NCBI RefSeq assembly: GCF_041321155.1
Contig: NZ_JBGGWB010000001.1
Location: forward strand, 372,001 to 436,000
Length of the DNA: 64,000 nt
Source of the DNA: Sphingomonas sp. IW22
Lineage (GTDB): Bacteria; Pseudomonadota; Alphaproteobacteria; Sphingomonadales; Sphingomonadaceae
Direction of reading: 5' to 3'
Shown: positions 32,730 through 40,929 of the stretch, one piece after another
How positions within the stretch are numbered: the first letter of the stretch is position 1
How the letters are laid out: every line of letters starts with the position of its first letter
The notes under the pieces: generated by a model
What the model was told of the DNA's origin: nothing
The model's database searches: none
Seen by the model: only the letters and a program-made list of their open reading frames with translations
Position numbers and translations under genes: made by a program

Positions 32730-34255
32730 GCCGCTGCCCTCGTCACCAGCGCCGACAGATGATCGTCATGCAGCTGCATGGCAGCGGCCGCGCGCGCACA
32801 GGCGGCGGCGACCGCATCCACACTCGCCTGTGTCTGTTTCAGGTCGGCCGCTTCCACCAGCGGATGCACCGCCGACGGGACCACACGCTGTCCGAACAGC
32901 ACCGCCAGCCAGCTCGCCGGCAGGAACATCCCCTCGCGATAGCTGGGCACCACCCCGCGTGCGCGGAATGCCGCCAGCCAGTCCACCAGCGTGTCGGGCA
33001 GTTTCATCGTGCGAACATATCGCCAGAAGGGCGTGTCATCCCGCTCCGTCGCGCAATAATGTAGCACGAGGAAGTCGCGCACCCGCTCATATTCCAGCGA
33101 CATGGCACGGTCGAATTCGGCCCGGACGACCGGATCGGCGCGGCCATTGGCGGGGAACAGCTCGATCAGCTTGGTGATGCCAAGCTGGATCAGGTGGATG
33201 GAGGTCGATTCCAGCGGCTCCAGAAAGCCCGACGACAGGCCGATAGCGACGACGTTGTCCGCCCATTGCCGCCGACGCCGGCCCGCCTTGAACCGCAGCA
33301 ACTTTGGCTCGGCGCGCGGATCACCCTCCAGATTGGCGAGCAACGCGGCGCGCGCGACATCCGGCTCTGCAAAGCGCGTCGAAAAGACGTACCCGTTGCC
33401 CACGCGGTGCTGCAACGGAATGCGCCATTGCCAGCCCGCATCGCGCGCGGTGGCGCGGGTATAGGGCGCACGCGGACCGGGCGCCGCGTCACACGGCACC
33501 GCCCATGCGGCATCGCAGGGCAGCCAGTCGGTCCAGTCCTCATAACCAGCCGCCAGCGCGCCTTCGATCAGCAAGCCGCGAAAGCCAGAGCAATCGACGA
33601 ACAGATCGGCCTCGATCCGCCGCCCGTCGTCCAGGCGGATGGCCGCGACACCGGCGGGGCCGCGCTCCACCTCCACCACCTTACCCTCAACCCGCCTCAC
33701 CCCGCGTGCTTCGGCATAGCGCCGCAGAAAGGCGGCATAGAGCCCGGCATCGAACTGATAGGCATAGGAATAAGTCGAGCGGATCGAACGCGGGTCGGAT
33801 GCCGGCGGCGCGAACCGGTCAGCGCGCGCGGCCAGGATCGGCAGCGAACATGCCTCCAGCGGCGGGGCCACCCCGTGGCGATGCAGTTTGAGCCAGTGCT
33901 GGTGAAAGGGCATTCCGTCGATATCGTGACCGAAATCACCGAACGGGTGGATATAGCTGTCGCCGATCCGCCCCCAGTCGCGAAATTCGATACCCAGTTT
34001 GAACGTGGCGCGCGTTTCCCGGACGAATTCCGATTCGTCGATACCCAGCCGCTGATTGAAATAGCGGATATGCGGGACCGTCGCTTCGCCCACGCCCACC
34101 GTGCCGATCGCCTCCGATTCGACCAGGGTTACATCGGCCATCCGACCCGCAAAGGCCCAGCCCAGCGCCGCCGCCGTCATCCAGCCCGCGGTTCCGCCGC
34201 CCACCACCAGCACGCGCGGACGGGTGCTGCCCGCCTCTGTCCTTGCCTTATCCAC
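32726..34255 (-). CDS. tryptophan-halogenase-family flavoprotein 3
   Basis: First gene of the halogenase operon, 509 residues. It has VLVVGGGTAGW, GVGEATVPHI, catalytic Lys86 (TFKLGIEFRDW), GWQWRIPLQHR and GFLEPLESTSIHL, so all key halogenase residues are present. The start is GTG 34255 with a perfect GGGAGG site five bases upstream (34261-34266). It is divergent from a large TonB receptor, with LacI-type dyads between, suggesting joint control of the receptor and the halogenase/GH9 operon. Confidence 0.9.
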   Translation of the reverse strand: MDKARTEAGSTRPRVLVVGGGTAGWMTAAALGWAFAGRMADVTLVESEAIGTVGVGEATVPHIRYFNQRLGIDESEFVRETRATFKLGIEFRDWGRIGDSYIHPFGDFGHDIDGMPFHQHWLKLHRHGVAPPLEACSLPILAARADRFAPPASDPRSIRSTYSYAYQFDAGLYAAFLRRYAEARGVRRVEGKVVEVERGPAGVAAIRLDDGRRIEADLFVDCSGFRGLLIEGALAAGYEDWTDWLPCDAAWAVPCDAAPGPRAPYTRATARDAGWQWRIPLQHRVGNGYVFSTRFAEPDVARAALLANLEGDPRAEPKLLRFKAGRRRRQWADNVVAIGLSSGFLEPLESTSIHLIQLGITKLIELFPANGRADPVVRAEFDRAMSLEYERVRDFLVLHYCATERDDTPFWRYVRTMKLPDTLVDWLAAFRARGVVPSYREGMFLPASWLAVLFGQRVVPSAVHPLVEAADLKQTQASVDAVAAACARAAAAMQLHDDHLSALVTRAAA

Positions 34256-34416
34256 AGCGTCCTCCCGCCTACTATGGTAACGCTACAACACCTTGGACAG
34301 CAACGTATGACAACGTTGTTTTTTTGCTTGGCAAACGCGCGAACCCCTGCCTAGGAATGTTCAGGCGCACGATTTCAATCGGTATTTTGATAGCGCTAAC
34401 AGAACGGGGAGGAATT
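34256..34416. promoter_or_regulatory. divergent control region with three LacI-like dyads
   Basis: Between the halogenase operon (-) and the TonB receptor (+). Dyads are ATGGTAACGCTACAA (34274-34288), ACAACGTTGT (34310-34319, perfect palindrome preceded by TG) and TGATAGCGCTAACA (34388-34401, core TAGCGCTA perfect). The last is placed to overlap the receptor promoter. The second resembles the TGACAACGCTGTC dyad next to the LacI gene at 9553. No regulator gene is adjacent. Confidence 0.5.
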
Positions 34417-37400
34417 ATGAAGGGCCGACTGTCACTCCATGCGCGTGCGGGAACGCTGGCAAGCGTTTCGGTCATGGCGATGATGATCACGATGCCGACG
34501 TCGGCCATGGCGTATGAGGGCGCGTCGCCCTTCGCATCGCCGGTCTTGGCCACCCAGGAGGCGCAGGCGCCGACGGACGCCGAAGCCGCGACCGACACGC
34601 CGCAGGAAGCTGCCGCCGCTCAGGACATCGTTGTCACCGGCCTGCGCCAGAGCCTGCAGAGCGCTCAGGCGATCAAACGGAATTCGGACGTCGTCGTCGA
34701 TTCGATCTCAAGCGAAGACATTGGCGCCCTGCCCGACCGTTCGGTGACCGAAGCGCTTCAGCGCGTGCCCGGCGTGTCGATCAGCCGTTTCGCGGCCGGT
34801 TCCGACCCCGACCACTTCGCGGCCGAAGGTTCGGGCGTCGTCGTCCGCGGTCTGACCTATACCCGTTCGGAACTGAACGGCCGCGACACGTTCAGCGCCG
34901 GTAACGGCCGCGGCCTGTCGTTCGCCGACGTGCCCGCCGAACTGCTGGGCGGCGTCGACGTGTTCAAGAGCCCGTCGGCCGACATGATCGAAGGTGGCAT
35001 CGCGGGCACGGTGAACCTCCGCACGCGCCTGCCCTTTGATTCGCGCGGCCTCCTGATCGGCGGCACGCTCGAAAACAATTATGGCGACTTCGTGAAGCGT
35101 TCGTCGCCGACCGTGTCGGTGCTTGTCAGCGATCGCTGGAAGACGGGCATCGGCGATTTCGGCCTGCTGGCCAGCTTCGTCCGCTCGCAGGTTCGCAACC
35201 GCGCCGACAGCATCCAGATTTCGAACTGGGGCACGCGCGTTCTGACCGACGACGGCCAGTTGCTCCAGCCGCTCGACACCAACGGCAATGCCAATGTCGG
35301 CACCACCGTCTATGTCCCGCGCGGCGCGGCTGTCCGCAGCCAGGAATATGACCGCGTCCGCTATGGTTATTCTGCAGCGGCGCAGTGGCGCAGCCTGGAC
35401 GGCGGCACGGAAGCGACGCTTCAGTTCCTGCGTTCGGATTCACGTGAATCGTGGACCGAAAACGCGATCGAGGTCGCGACCGACAACGTGCTTGCCGCGG
35501 GCGATACCCAGCCCTTCCCCGGCACGACGTTTGATTTCGACGATGACAACGCTTTCACCGGCGGCCTGATCACCGGCCCTAACGGCTATGCTGCGGACTC
35601 GGCAGAGGGTGGCGACAGGCGTACGCCCGTCAACGGACTGCAATCGAACAACATTTCGCGCGGCAACAATGCCCGTTTCCAAACCAACGACATCAGCTTT
35701 GCATTGAAGTCCAAGCTGACCGATCGCCTGGGCCTGAGCATCGATTACCAGCATGTCTGGTCGAAGGTGAACGTCAACGACCTGACGGTCTGGGGCACCA
35801 CCTATCAGAATGCCGACATCCGCATGAAGGGCAACGACCCGGCGGAAGTGACGCTGGTGCCGGTTACCAATTCGCCCAACAACTATCAGAATGCGGCGCA
35901 CCCGTCGTATCTCGACCCCTATAACAACTTCTTCCGCTCCGCGATGGACCATCTGGAAGACAGCAAGGGCGACGAGGACGCGGCACGGATCGACCTCGAT
36001 TATTCCTTCCCGGACGATGGCTGGCTGAAGTCGGTTCGTGCAGGCTATCGCTTTGCCGATCGCCAGAACGAAGCGCGTTCGACCGCCTATAACTGGGGCG
36101 TATTGAGCGAGATCTGGGGCGGCGGCACGCAGGCCGACGGTACGTCGGTCGCTCCCGGCGGCCCTGTGTGGTTCGATCGGCCGATCGACGGCAACCCCGC
36201 AACGCGCGACGCGGGCACGCTCGCACCGCAGGAAGCATTCCTCTACGGTAACTTCTTCCGTGGCCAGGCGAATAATCCGTCGGCACCGGGCGGTCCGGGT
36301 CGTCTGTTCTTCCCCGGCACGGCGCTCCAGGATTATGACAACGCCGTTCAGACGATCAGCCAGATCGCGCAGGAATGGCGTAACTTCAGCAGCAACTTGT
36401 CAGGTGCAGATGGCTGGGCGCCCGTTGCTGGACGCAACGGCGTGGTCGAAGGAACCGCCTATCTGCCGGGCGAAATCAACCCGGTTTCGGAGCGTAACAA
36501 CGCAGCCTATGTCGTCGCCCGTTTCGGCAACGACTTCAGCAATGGCTGGAACTTGGCCGGTAATGTCGGCGTCCGTTACACGCACACCAACCGCGTTTCG
36601 TCGGGCTTCTTCGCCTTCCCGCAGCAGTCGTTCAACTGTGTCCCGCCGGCCGACGGGCAGGTCCAGTCGCGCTTCTGCGCCTTGCCGCAAAGCGTTCGCG
36701 ATTCGGCTGCGGCGTTCCAGAACGGCGCCCTGATCCCGAACGATGCCAAGCTGGCCTATGATTACTGGCTGCCTTCGGCGAACTTCCGCCTGTCCACGGG
36801 CAACGGCCTGCAATTCCGCCTGGCCGTGAACAAGACCGTGGCGCCGCCGGAATTCCTGCTGACCCGGTCCTATTACAACATCAATCTGGCGACCGGCGAC
36901 CAGACCATCCTGTTCAACGGTGGCCCGATCGCGATCTTCCAGGTTGGCAACCCCTATCTGGAGCCGGTCCGTTCGGACAATGTCGACCTGACGGCAGAAT
37001 GGTATTTCTCGAACGTCGGTCAGCTGACCTTCGCGGCGTTCGCGAAGAATCTGCGCGGCGTTCAGGTAACCGGTACGCAGCGTCAGACGTTCACGAACAA
37101 CGGCGCCAGCTTTGACGCGATCGTGACCACGCCGATCAATTCGGAGGAAGTGGGCAAGATCCGTGGTTTCGAAGTCGGCTATCAGCAGACCTATGACTTC
37201 CTGCCGGGCATTCTTTCCGGCTTTGGTCTGGCGGGTAACTTTACCTATGTTCACTCGTCGGGCGTGTCGCAGCAGAACCTCGATCCCAACGATCCGAACG
37301 TGACGGCGGGCGTCATCAGCTCGATCGACGTCAGCGGCCTGCCGCTGCAGGGGTTGAGCGAGTATCAGTTCAACATTTCGCCGTTCTACCAGCGCAACGG

Positions 37401-37686
37401 GCTGGAAGTGCGCGCGGCGTATAACTGGCGCTCCAAATATCTGCTGACCATTCGCGACGTGATCGTTCCGAATGCGCCGGTCACGCAGGATGCCTATGGC
37501 CAGCTCGACGCTTCGATCTTCTACGCGGTGACCCCGGACATCCGCATGGGCTTCCAGGCGGTGAACCTGACCAGTGCGATCACCCGGACGAACTACGTCA
37601 TCAATAATGACCTGCTCGAACGGCCGCGTAACTGGTTTGTCGGCGACCGCCGCTTCACCTTCTCGATCCGCGCAAACTTCCGCTGA
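34417..37686 (+). CDS. TonB-dependent receptor (large, carbohydrate-locus type)
   Basis: A 1089-residue outer-membrane receptor. A signal peptide (ending PTSAMA) is followed by an Ala/Glu/Pro-rich stretch, a TonB-box-like DIVVTGLRQSL and the plug domain (KRNSDVVVDSI, ALQRVPGVSI, VVVRGLTYTRSELNGRD). A long beta-barrel ends in the typical aromatic terminus RFTFSIRANFR. Length and plug motifs match sphingomonad/Caulobacter receptors for oligosaccharides. GGGGAGGA lies five bases before the ATG. Divergence from halogenases and GH9 suggests it imports the substrate those enzymes process. Confidence 0.93.
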   Translation: MKGRLSLHARAGTLASVSVMAMMITMPTSAMAYEGASPFASPVLATQEAQAPTDAEAATDTPQEAAAAQDIVVTGLRQSLQSAQAIKRNSDVVVDSISSEDIGALPDRSVTEALQRVPGVSISRFAAGSDPDHFAAEGSGVVVRGLTYTRSELNGRDTFSAGNGRGLSFADVPAELLGGVDVFKSPSADMIEGGIAGTVNLRTRLPFDSRGLLIGGTLENNYGDFVKRSSPTVSVLVSDRWKTGIGDFGLLASFVRSQVRNRADSIQISNWGTRVLTDDGQLLQPLDTNGNANVGTTVYVPRGAAVRSQEYDRVRYGYSAAAQWRSLDGGTEATLQFLRSDSRESWTENAIEVATDNVLAAGDTQPFPGTTFDFDDDNAFTGGLITGPNGYAADSAEGGDRRTPVNGLQSNNISRGNNARFQTNDISFALKSKLTDRLGLSIDYQHVWSKVNVNDLTVWGTTYQNADIRMKGNDPAEVTLVPVTNSPNNYQNAAHPSYLDPYNNFFRSAMDHLEDSKGDEDAARIDLDYSFPDDGWLKSVRAGYRFADRQNEARSTAYNWGVLSEIWGGGTQADGTSVAPGGPVWFDRPIDGNPATRDAGTLAPQEAFLYGNFFRGQANNPSAPGGPGRLFFPGTALQDYDNAVQTISQIAQEWRNFSSNLSGADGWAPVAGRNGVVEGTAYLPGEINPVSERNNAAYVVARFGNDFSNGWNLAGNVGVRYTHTNRVSSGFFAFPQQSFNCVPPADGQVQSRFCALPQSVRDSAAAFQNGALIPNDAKLAYDYWLPSANFRLSTGNGLQFRLAVNKTVAPPEFLLTRSYYNINLATGDQTILFNGGPIAIFQVGNPYLEPVRSDNVDLTAEWYFSNVGQLTFAAFAKNLRGVQVTGTQRQTFTNNGASFDAIVTTPINSEEVGKIRGFEVGYQQTYDFLPGILSGFGLAGNFTYVHSSGVSQQNLDPNDPNVTAGVISSIDVSGLPLQGLSEYQFNISPFYQRNGLEVRAAYNWRSKYLLTIRDVIVPNAPVTQDAYGQLDASIFYAVTPDIRMGFQAVNLTSAITRTNYVINNDLLERPRNWFVGDRRFTFSIRANFR

Positions 37687-37729
37687 TAACGAGGCGGCGC
37701 CTTCGGGCGTCGGCTCTAAACTGAAAGCT

Positions 37730-37763
37730 GGGCGTCCTTCCACGAAGGACGCCCCTTTTGTTT
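37730..37763 (+). terminator. Rho-independent terminator of the TonB receptor gene
   Basis: A perfect 11-bp stem GGGCGTCCTTC/GAAGGACGCCC with a 3-base loop, followed by CTTTTGTTT. It lies 44 bases after the receptor stop, a textbook intrinsic terminator. Confidence 0.9.
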
Positions 37764-37816
37764 CGCTCTCGCAACAATAGGCGCAAGGCCCAGCTTTTTC
37801 GGGTTTAAAGGCCTAA

Positions 37817-37861
37817 ATACCGTATCTGCTGCACTTGCGAAGATGGCGGATAAGGTATACT
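37817..37861 (+). promoter_or_regulatory. promoter with GTATAC-type operator upstream of the second TonB receptor
   Basis: ATACCGTATCTG at 37817-37828 is identical to 12 bases of the site at 50766-50777. A promoter TTGCGA (37835-37840), 15-base spacer, TATACT (37856-37861) follows, its -10 embedded in GGTATAC. The receptor at 55976-55981 has the same layout (TTGCAA, 15 bases, TATACC). Both leave a leader of about 95 bases before the ATG. GntR binding is inferred. Confidence 0.55.
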
Positions 37862-37963
37862 AATTCGCTATTCGGCGTCAGACCGATTCCCTCCCGCAGA
37901 TGAACTTCTGAGTGGCTTTTTGGCCGCTGTGTGCGCGTGCCGTCGAAACAACGGGGGTCTATC

Positions 37964-40858
37964 ATGTCGTATAGAAAATCGACGCTTTTCCTATCAGCTG
38001 CATTGTCAGCGCTCTTTACCGCACATGCGGCCAGCGCTCAGGAAGCCGGGCCGCCGCCGCCGGATGACAGCGAAATTGTCGTAACCGGTTCGCGCATCGT
38101 ACGGTCCGGCGCGACAACCTCGACGCCAACCGTCATGCTCGATGCGGAAGCCATTGAGGCAACCGGCGTCGTCGCGCCCGGCGAGCTGCTGCGCCAGTTG
38201 CCAGCACTCGCGCCCGGCCTTTCGTCGGAAAGCTCCGGTGTCACGTTCAACGGCGCGGGTCTCGACCTGCTGGACCTGCGCGCGCTGGGCACCAACCGCA
38301 CATTGGTGCTGGTCAATGGTCGCCGCCAGGTTGGCTCGAACCCCAGCACCACGGCGGTTGACGTCAACACTATCCCGACACCGCTGATCGAACGTGTCGA
38401 GGTCATCACGGGCGGCGCATCGGCCGTTTACGGCGCGGACGCGGTTTCGGGCGTGGTGAACTTCATTCTGAAGCGTGATTTCGAAGGGCTGGAGGTACAG
38501 GGCCAGACGGGCATTTCCTCACGCGGGGACGCCGAACGCTATTCGATCAACGCTACTGCCGGCAGTAACTTTGCCGACGGCCGCGGCAACGTGGCTGCGC
38601 ATCTGGCCTATACGTCTGAAGGCGGCATCGAATATGATGCACGCAAGCGCGCCATTTCCGGCCTGAACTGGGTACCCAATCCTGCCAATACGGGTCCGCG
38701 CGACGGTATCGACGATTATGCGCTGCTCGCAAATGTCCGCCAGCTTGGCGGCCAGCAGGAGTCGATGTTCCTTCTGAACCGCGGCAGCGGGCTTGAGGCG
38801 TTTGCGTTCAACCCCGACGGATCGGTGCGCGAATTCGGACTTGGCCCATCGGGCCTGATCGCTGGCGGCCAGTTCACCGACGGTGGCGAGGCGGAACTCG
38901 GCTATGATGCGCAATGCCCGCAGGCGAAGTGCGCGATCAAGATCCCGGTCGAGCGCACGCTGTTCTCGCTCAACACGCGCTATGAACTGTCCGATGCGGC
39001 CGAGCTTTATGCAGAGGGGCGCTACGCCAACACGGCATCCTCGTCGCGCTTTGGGTCGGTGTTCGAAATCCCGCCGACGACCAACCAGATCAGCATCGAC
39101 AATCCCTTTGTCTCGCCTTCGCTTCGCGGCCTGATGGAAGAAGCGAACGTCACCTCGATCGGCATCCTGCGTTCGGATCAGGAACTGGGCCTTCGCGGTC
39201 AGGATACCAATCGCGACCTGTACCAGTTGGTCGCCGGTGTGCGCGGCGCGACGGGTCTGGGCGACATCCGCTATGACACGACGTTCCAATATGGCCGGAT
39301 GAACTTTGCCAACACCCGCGTGAATGACGTCGATCAGGCCAAGTTCCTGAACGCGTTGGATGCCGTTCGCGGCACCGACGGCACCATCCGCTGTCGTTCG
39401 GTGACGGCACAGGCGCAGGGTTGCGTGCCGATCAACTTCCTGCAGCCCGGCGCCGCGATTTCGGACGCAGCGCTGCAATATATCCGTATCCCGTTTGCCA
39501 CCGAAACCGCGCGTTTGAACCAGCTGGTCGCAACCGCCAACGTGACCGGATCGATCGGCGATTTCTGGGGCGCGGGTGCGATCTCCTTCGCAGCCGGGGT
39601 AGAATATCGCAAGGAAGAGAGCAGCTACCTCGTCTCCCCGGTCGATCAGGCAGGTCAGGGCTTTTTCTTCACGCGTCGCCAATCGACGGCGGGTGCTTTC
39701 GACGTGATGGAGTTTTATGCCGAGACGATCGTCCCGCTGCTGAGCGACCAACCCTTTTTCGAACAGCTTGAGATTGAAGCGGCGGTCCGCATGTCGGACT
39801 ATTCGACCTCCGGCAACGCCACCAGTTGGAAGGTCGGCGGCACCTGGGCGCCGATCCCCGATATCCGGTTCCGGTCGGTGCTGGCCCGCGCCGTCCGGGC
39901 CCCCAATGTGGGCGAACTGTTCTCACCGGGCAGCGAAGGCTTCATCACGGTTGACGATCCCTGCGACGTCGATTTCATCGGCGGCGGCGCATCGGGCCGC
40001 GCGGCGAATTGCGCAGCGATCGGCGTGCCGGGCAATTTCGTGTCCAACGCCCGCACGATCAACATCCGCACCGCCACCAGCGGCAACGCCGCGCTCGACG
40101 TGGAAAAGGCCGACACCCTGACCATCGGCGGCGTGTTCCAGCCGCGCTTCCTGCCCGGCTTCACGGCCACCTTCGACTACTTCAGCATCAAGATCACCGA
40201 TGCCATCAATGTGTTCGGGGCGCAGGACATTCTGAACAACTGCGTCGATCTTGCCAGCATCGACAATGCATTCTGTTCGTCGATCACTCGCAGCGCCAGT
40301 GGTGATATTCAGCAGATCCGCCGCCAGAACATCAACGTCTCCCGCCTTGAGCGAGAGGGCTTCGATATGGAACTGCGCTATCGTCACGACCTGGCAGAAT
40401 TGGGTTCGCTGACGCTGGGCGCGGTGGGGACGCACATGACCAAGGTGACGACGGTCGTGGCACCCGGCACGCTGACGGGCAGCAACGTCATCGACTTCAA
40501 CGGCGAATATGGCTTTCCCGAATGGAAGGTTCGCGGCAACGCGACCTGGGATCTGGGCGATTTCGACGTGACTGCGGTGATGACCTACCTGTCCTCGATG
40601 CAGCGTGACGTGCAGCCGACCCAGCCGGAGGATAATCGCGCGACCGCTCAGTCAGGCGACTTCTTCCTGTTCAACATGCAGGCGGGATATGATTTCACCC
40701 CCGGTCTGCGTCTGTTTGCCGGCGTCGACAATCTGTTCGACCGTCAGCCACCGTATCTGCCGGAAACCCGCGCGGGCGGCGCCGGCAGCTATGCCGGGGT
40801 CGAGGTTTATCCGGCCACTGGCCAGTTCTTTTACACCGGCGTCAACTTCAAGTTCTGA
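37964..40858 (+). CDS. TonB-dependent receptor, peptide-locus type
   Basis: A 964-residue receptor: signal peptide (ending AHAASAQ), TonB-box-like SEIVVTGSRIV, plug domain (LRALGTNRTLVLVNGRR, ITGGASAVYGADAVSGVVNF) and a barrel ending GQFFYTGVNFKF. The plug motifs place it in the group often encoded with peptidases in sphingomonads. ATG 37964 gives the clean signal peptide; an in-frame upstream extension lacks support. It is followed by a strong terminator-like hairpin and a secreted S9 peptidase. Likely cargo: glycopeptides or peptides (inference). Confidence 0.93.
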   Translation: MSYRKSTLFLSAALSALFTAHAASAQEAGPPPPDDSEIVVTGSRIVRSGATTSTPTVMLDAEAIEATGVVAPGELLRQLPALAPGLSSESSGVTFNGAGLDLLDLRALGTNRTLVLVNGRRQVGSNPSTTAVDVNTIPTPLIERVEVITGGASAVYGADAVSGVVNFILKRDFEGLEVQGQTGISSRGDAERYSINATAGSNFADGRGNVAAHLAYTSEGGIEYDARKRAISGLNWVPNPANTGPRDGIDDYALLANVRQLGGQQESMFLLNRGSGLEAFAFNPDGSVREFGLGPSGLIAGGQFTDGGEAELGYDAQCPQAKCAIKIPVERTLFSLNTRYELSDAAELYAEGRYANTASSSRFGSVFEIPPTTNQISIDNPFVSPSLRGLMEEANVTSIGILRSDQELGLRGQDTNRDLYQLVAGVRGATGLGDIRYDTTFQYGRMNFANTRVNDVDQAKFLNALDAVRGTDGTIRCRSVTAQAQGCVPINFLQPGAAISDAALQYIRIPFATETARLNQLVATANVTGSIGDFWGAGAISFAAGVEYRKEESSYLVSPVDQAGQGFFFTRRQSTAGAFDVMEFYAETIVPLLSDQPFFEQLEIEAAVRMSDYSTSGNATSWKVGGTWAPIPDIRFRSVLARAVRAPNVGELFSPGSEGFITVDDPCDVDFIGGGASGRAANCAAIGVPGNFVSNARTINIRTATSGNAALDVEKADTLTIGGVFQPRFLPGFTATFDYFSIKITDAINVFGAQDILNNCVDLASIDNAFCSSITRSASGDIQQIRRQNINVSRLEREGFDMELRYRHDLAELGSLTLGAVGTHMTKVTTVVAPGTLTGSNVIDFNGEYGFPEWKVRGNATWDLGDFDVTAVMTYLSSMQRDVQPTQPEDNRATAQSGDFFLFNMQAGYDFTPGLRLFAGVDNLFDRQPPYLPETRAGGAGSYAGVEVYPATGQFFYTGVNFKF

Positions 40859-40864
40859 TGCCAT

Positions 40865-40899
40865 GCCGGGCGGCTCCGCAGGCCGCCCGGCCCCTTTTT
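40865..40899 (+). terminator. Rho-independent terminator or attenuator between receptor and S9 peptidase
   Basis: A perfect 10-bp stem GCCGGGCGGC/GCCGCCCGGC with a 7-base loop, then CCCTTTTT, starting six bases after the receptor stop. The peptidase GTG is only about 30 bases further on, with no obvious promoter of its own. Partial read-through would give much receptor and less peptidase. Confidence 0.85.
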
Positions 40900-40929
40900 C
40901 AAGACTGGCAACTGGCGAGAAATCCGACC

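Noticed and set aside
36400..37743. A 447-codon minus-strand frame
   Set aside because: Antisense to the TonB receptor barrel and runs through its terminator.
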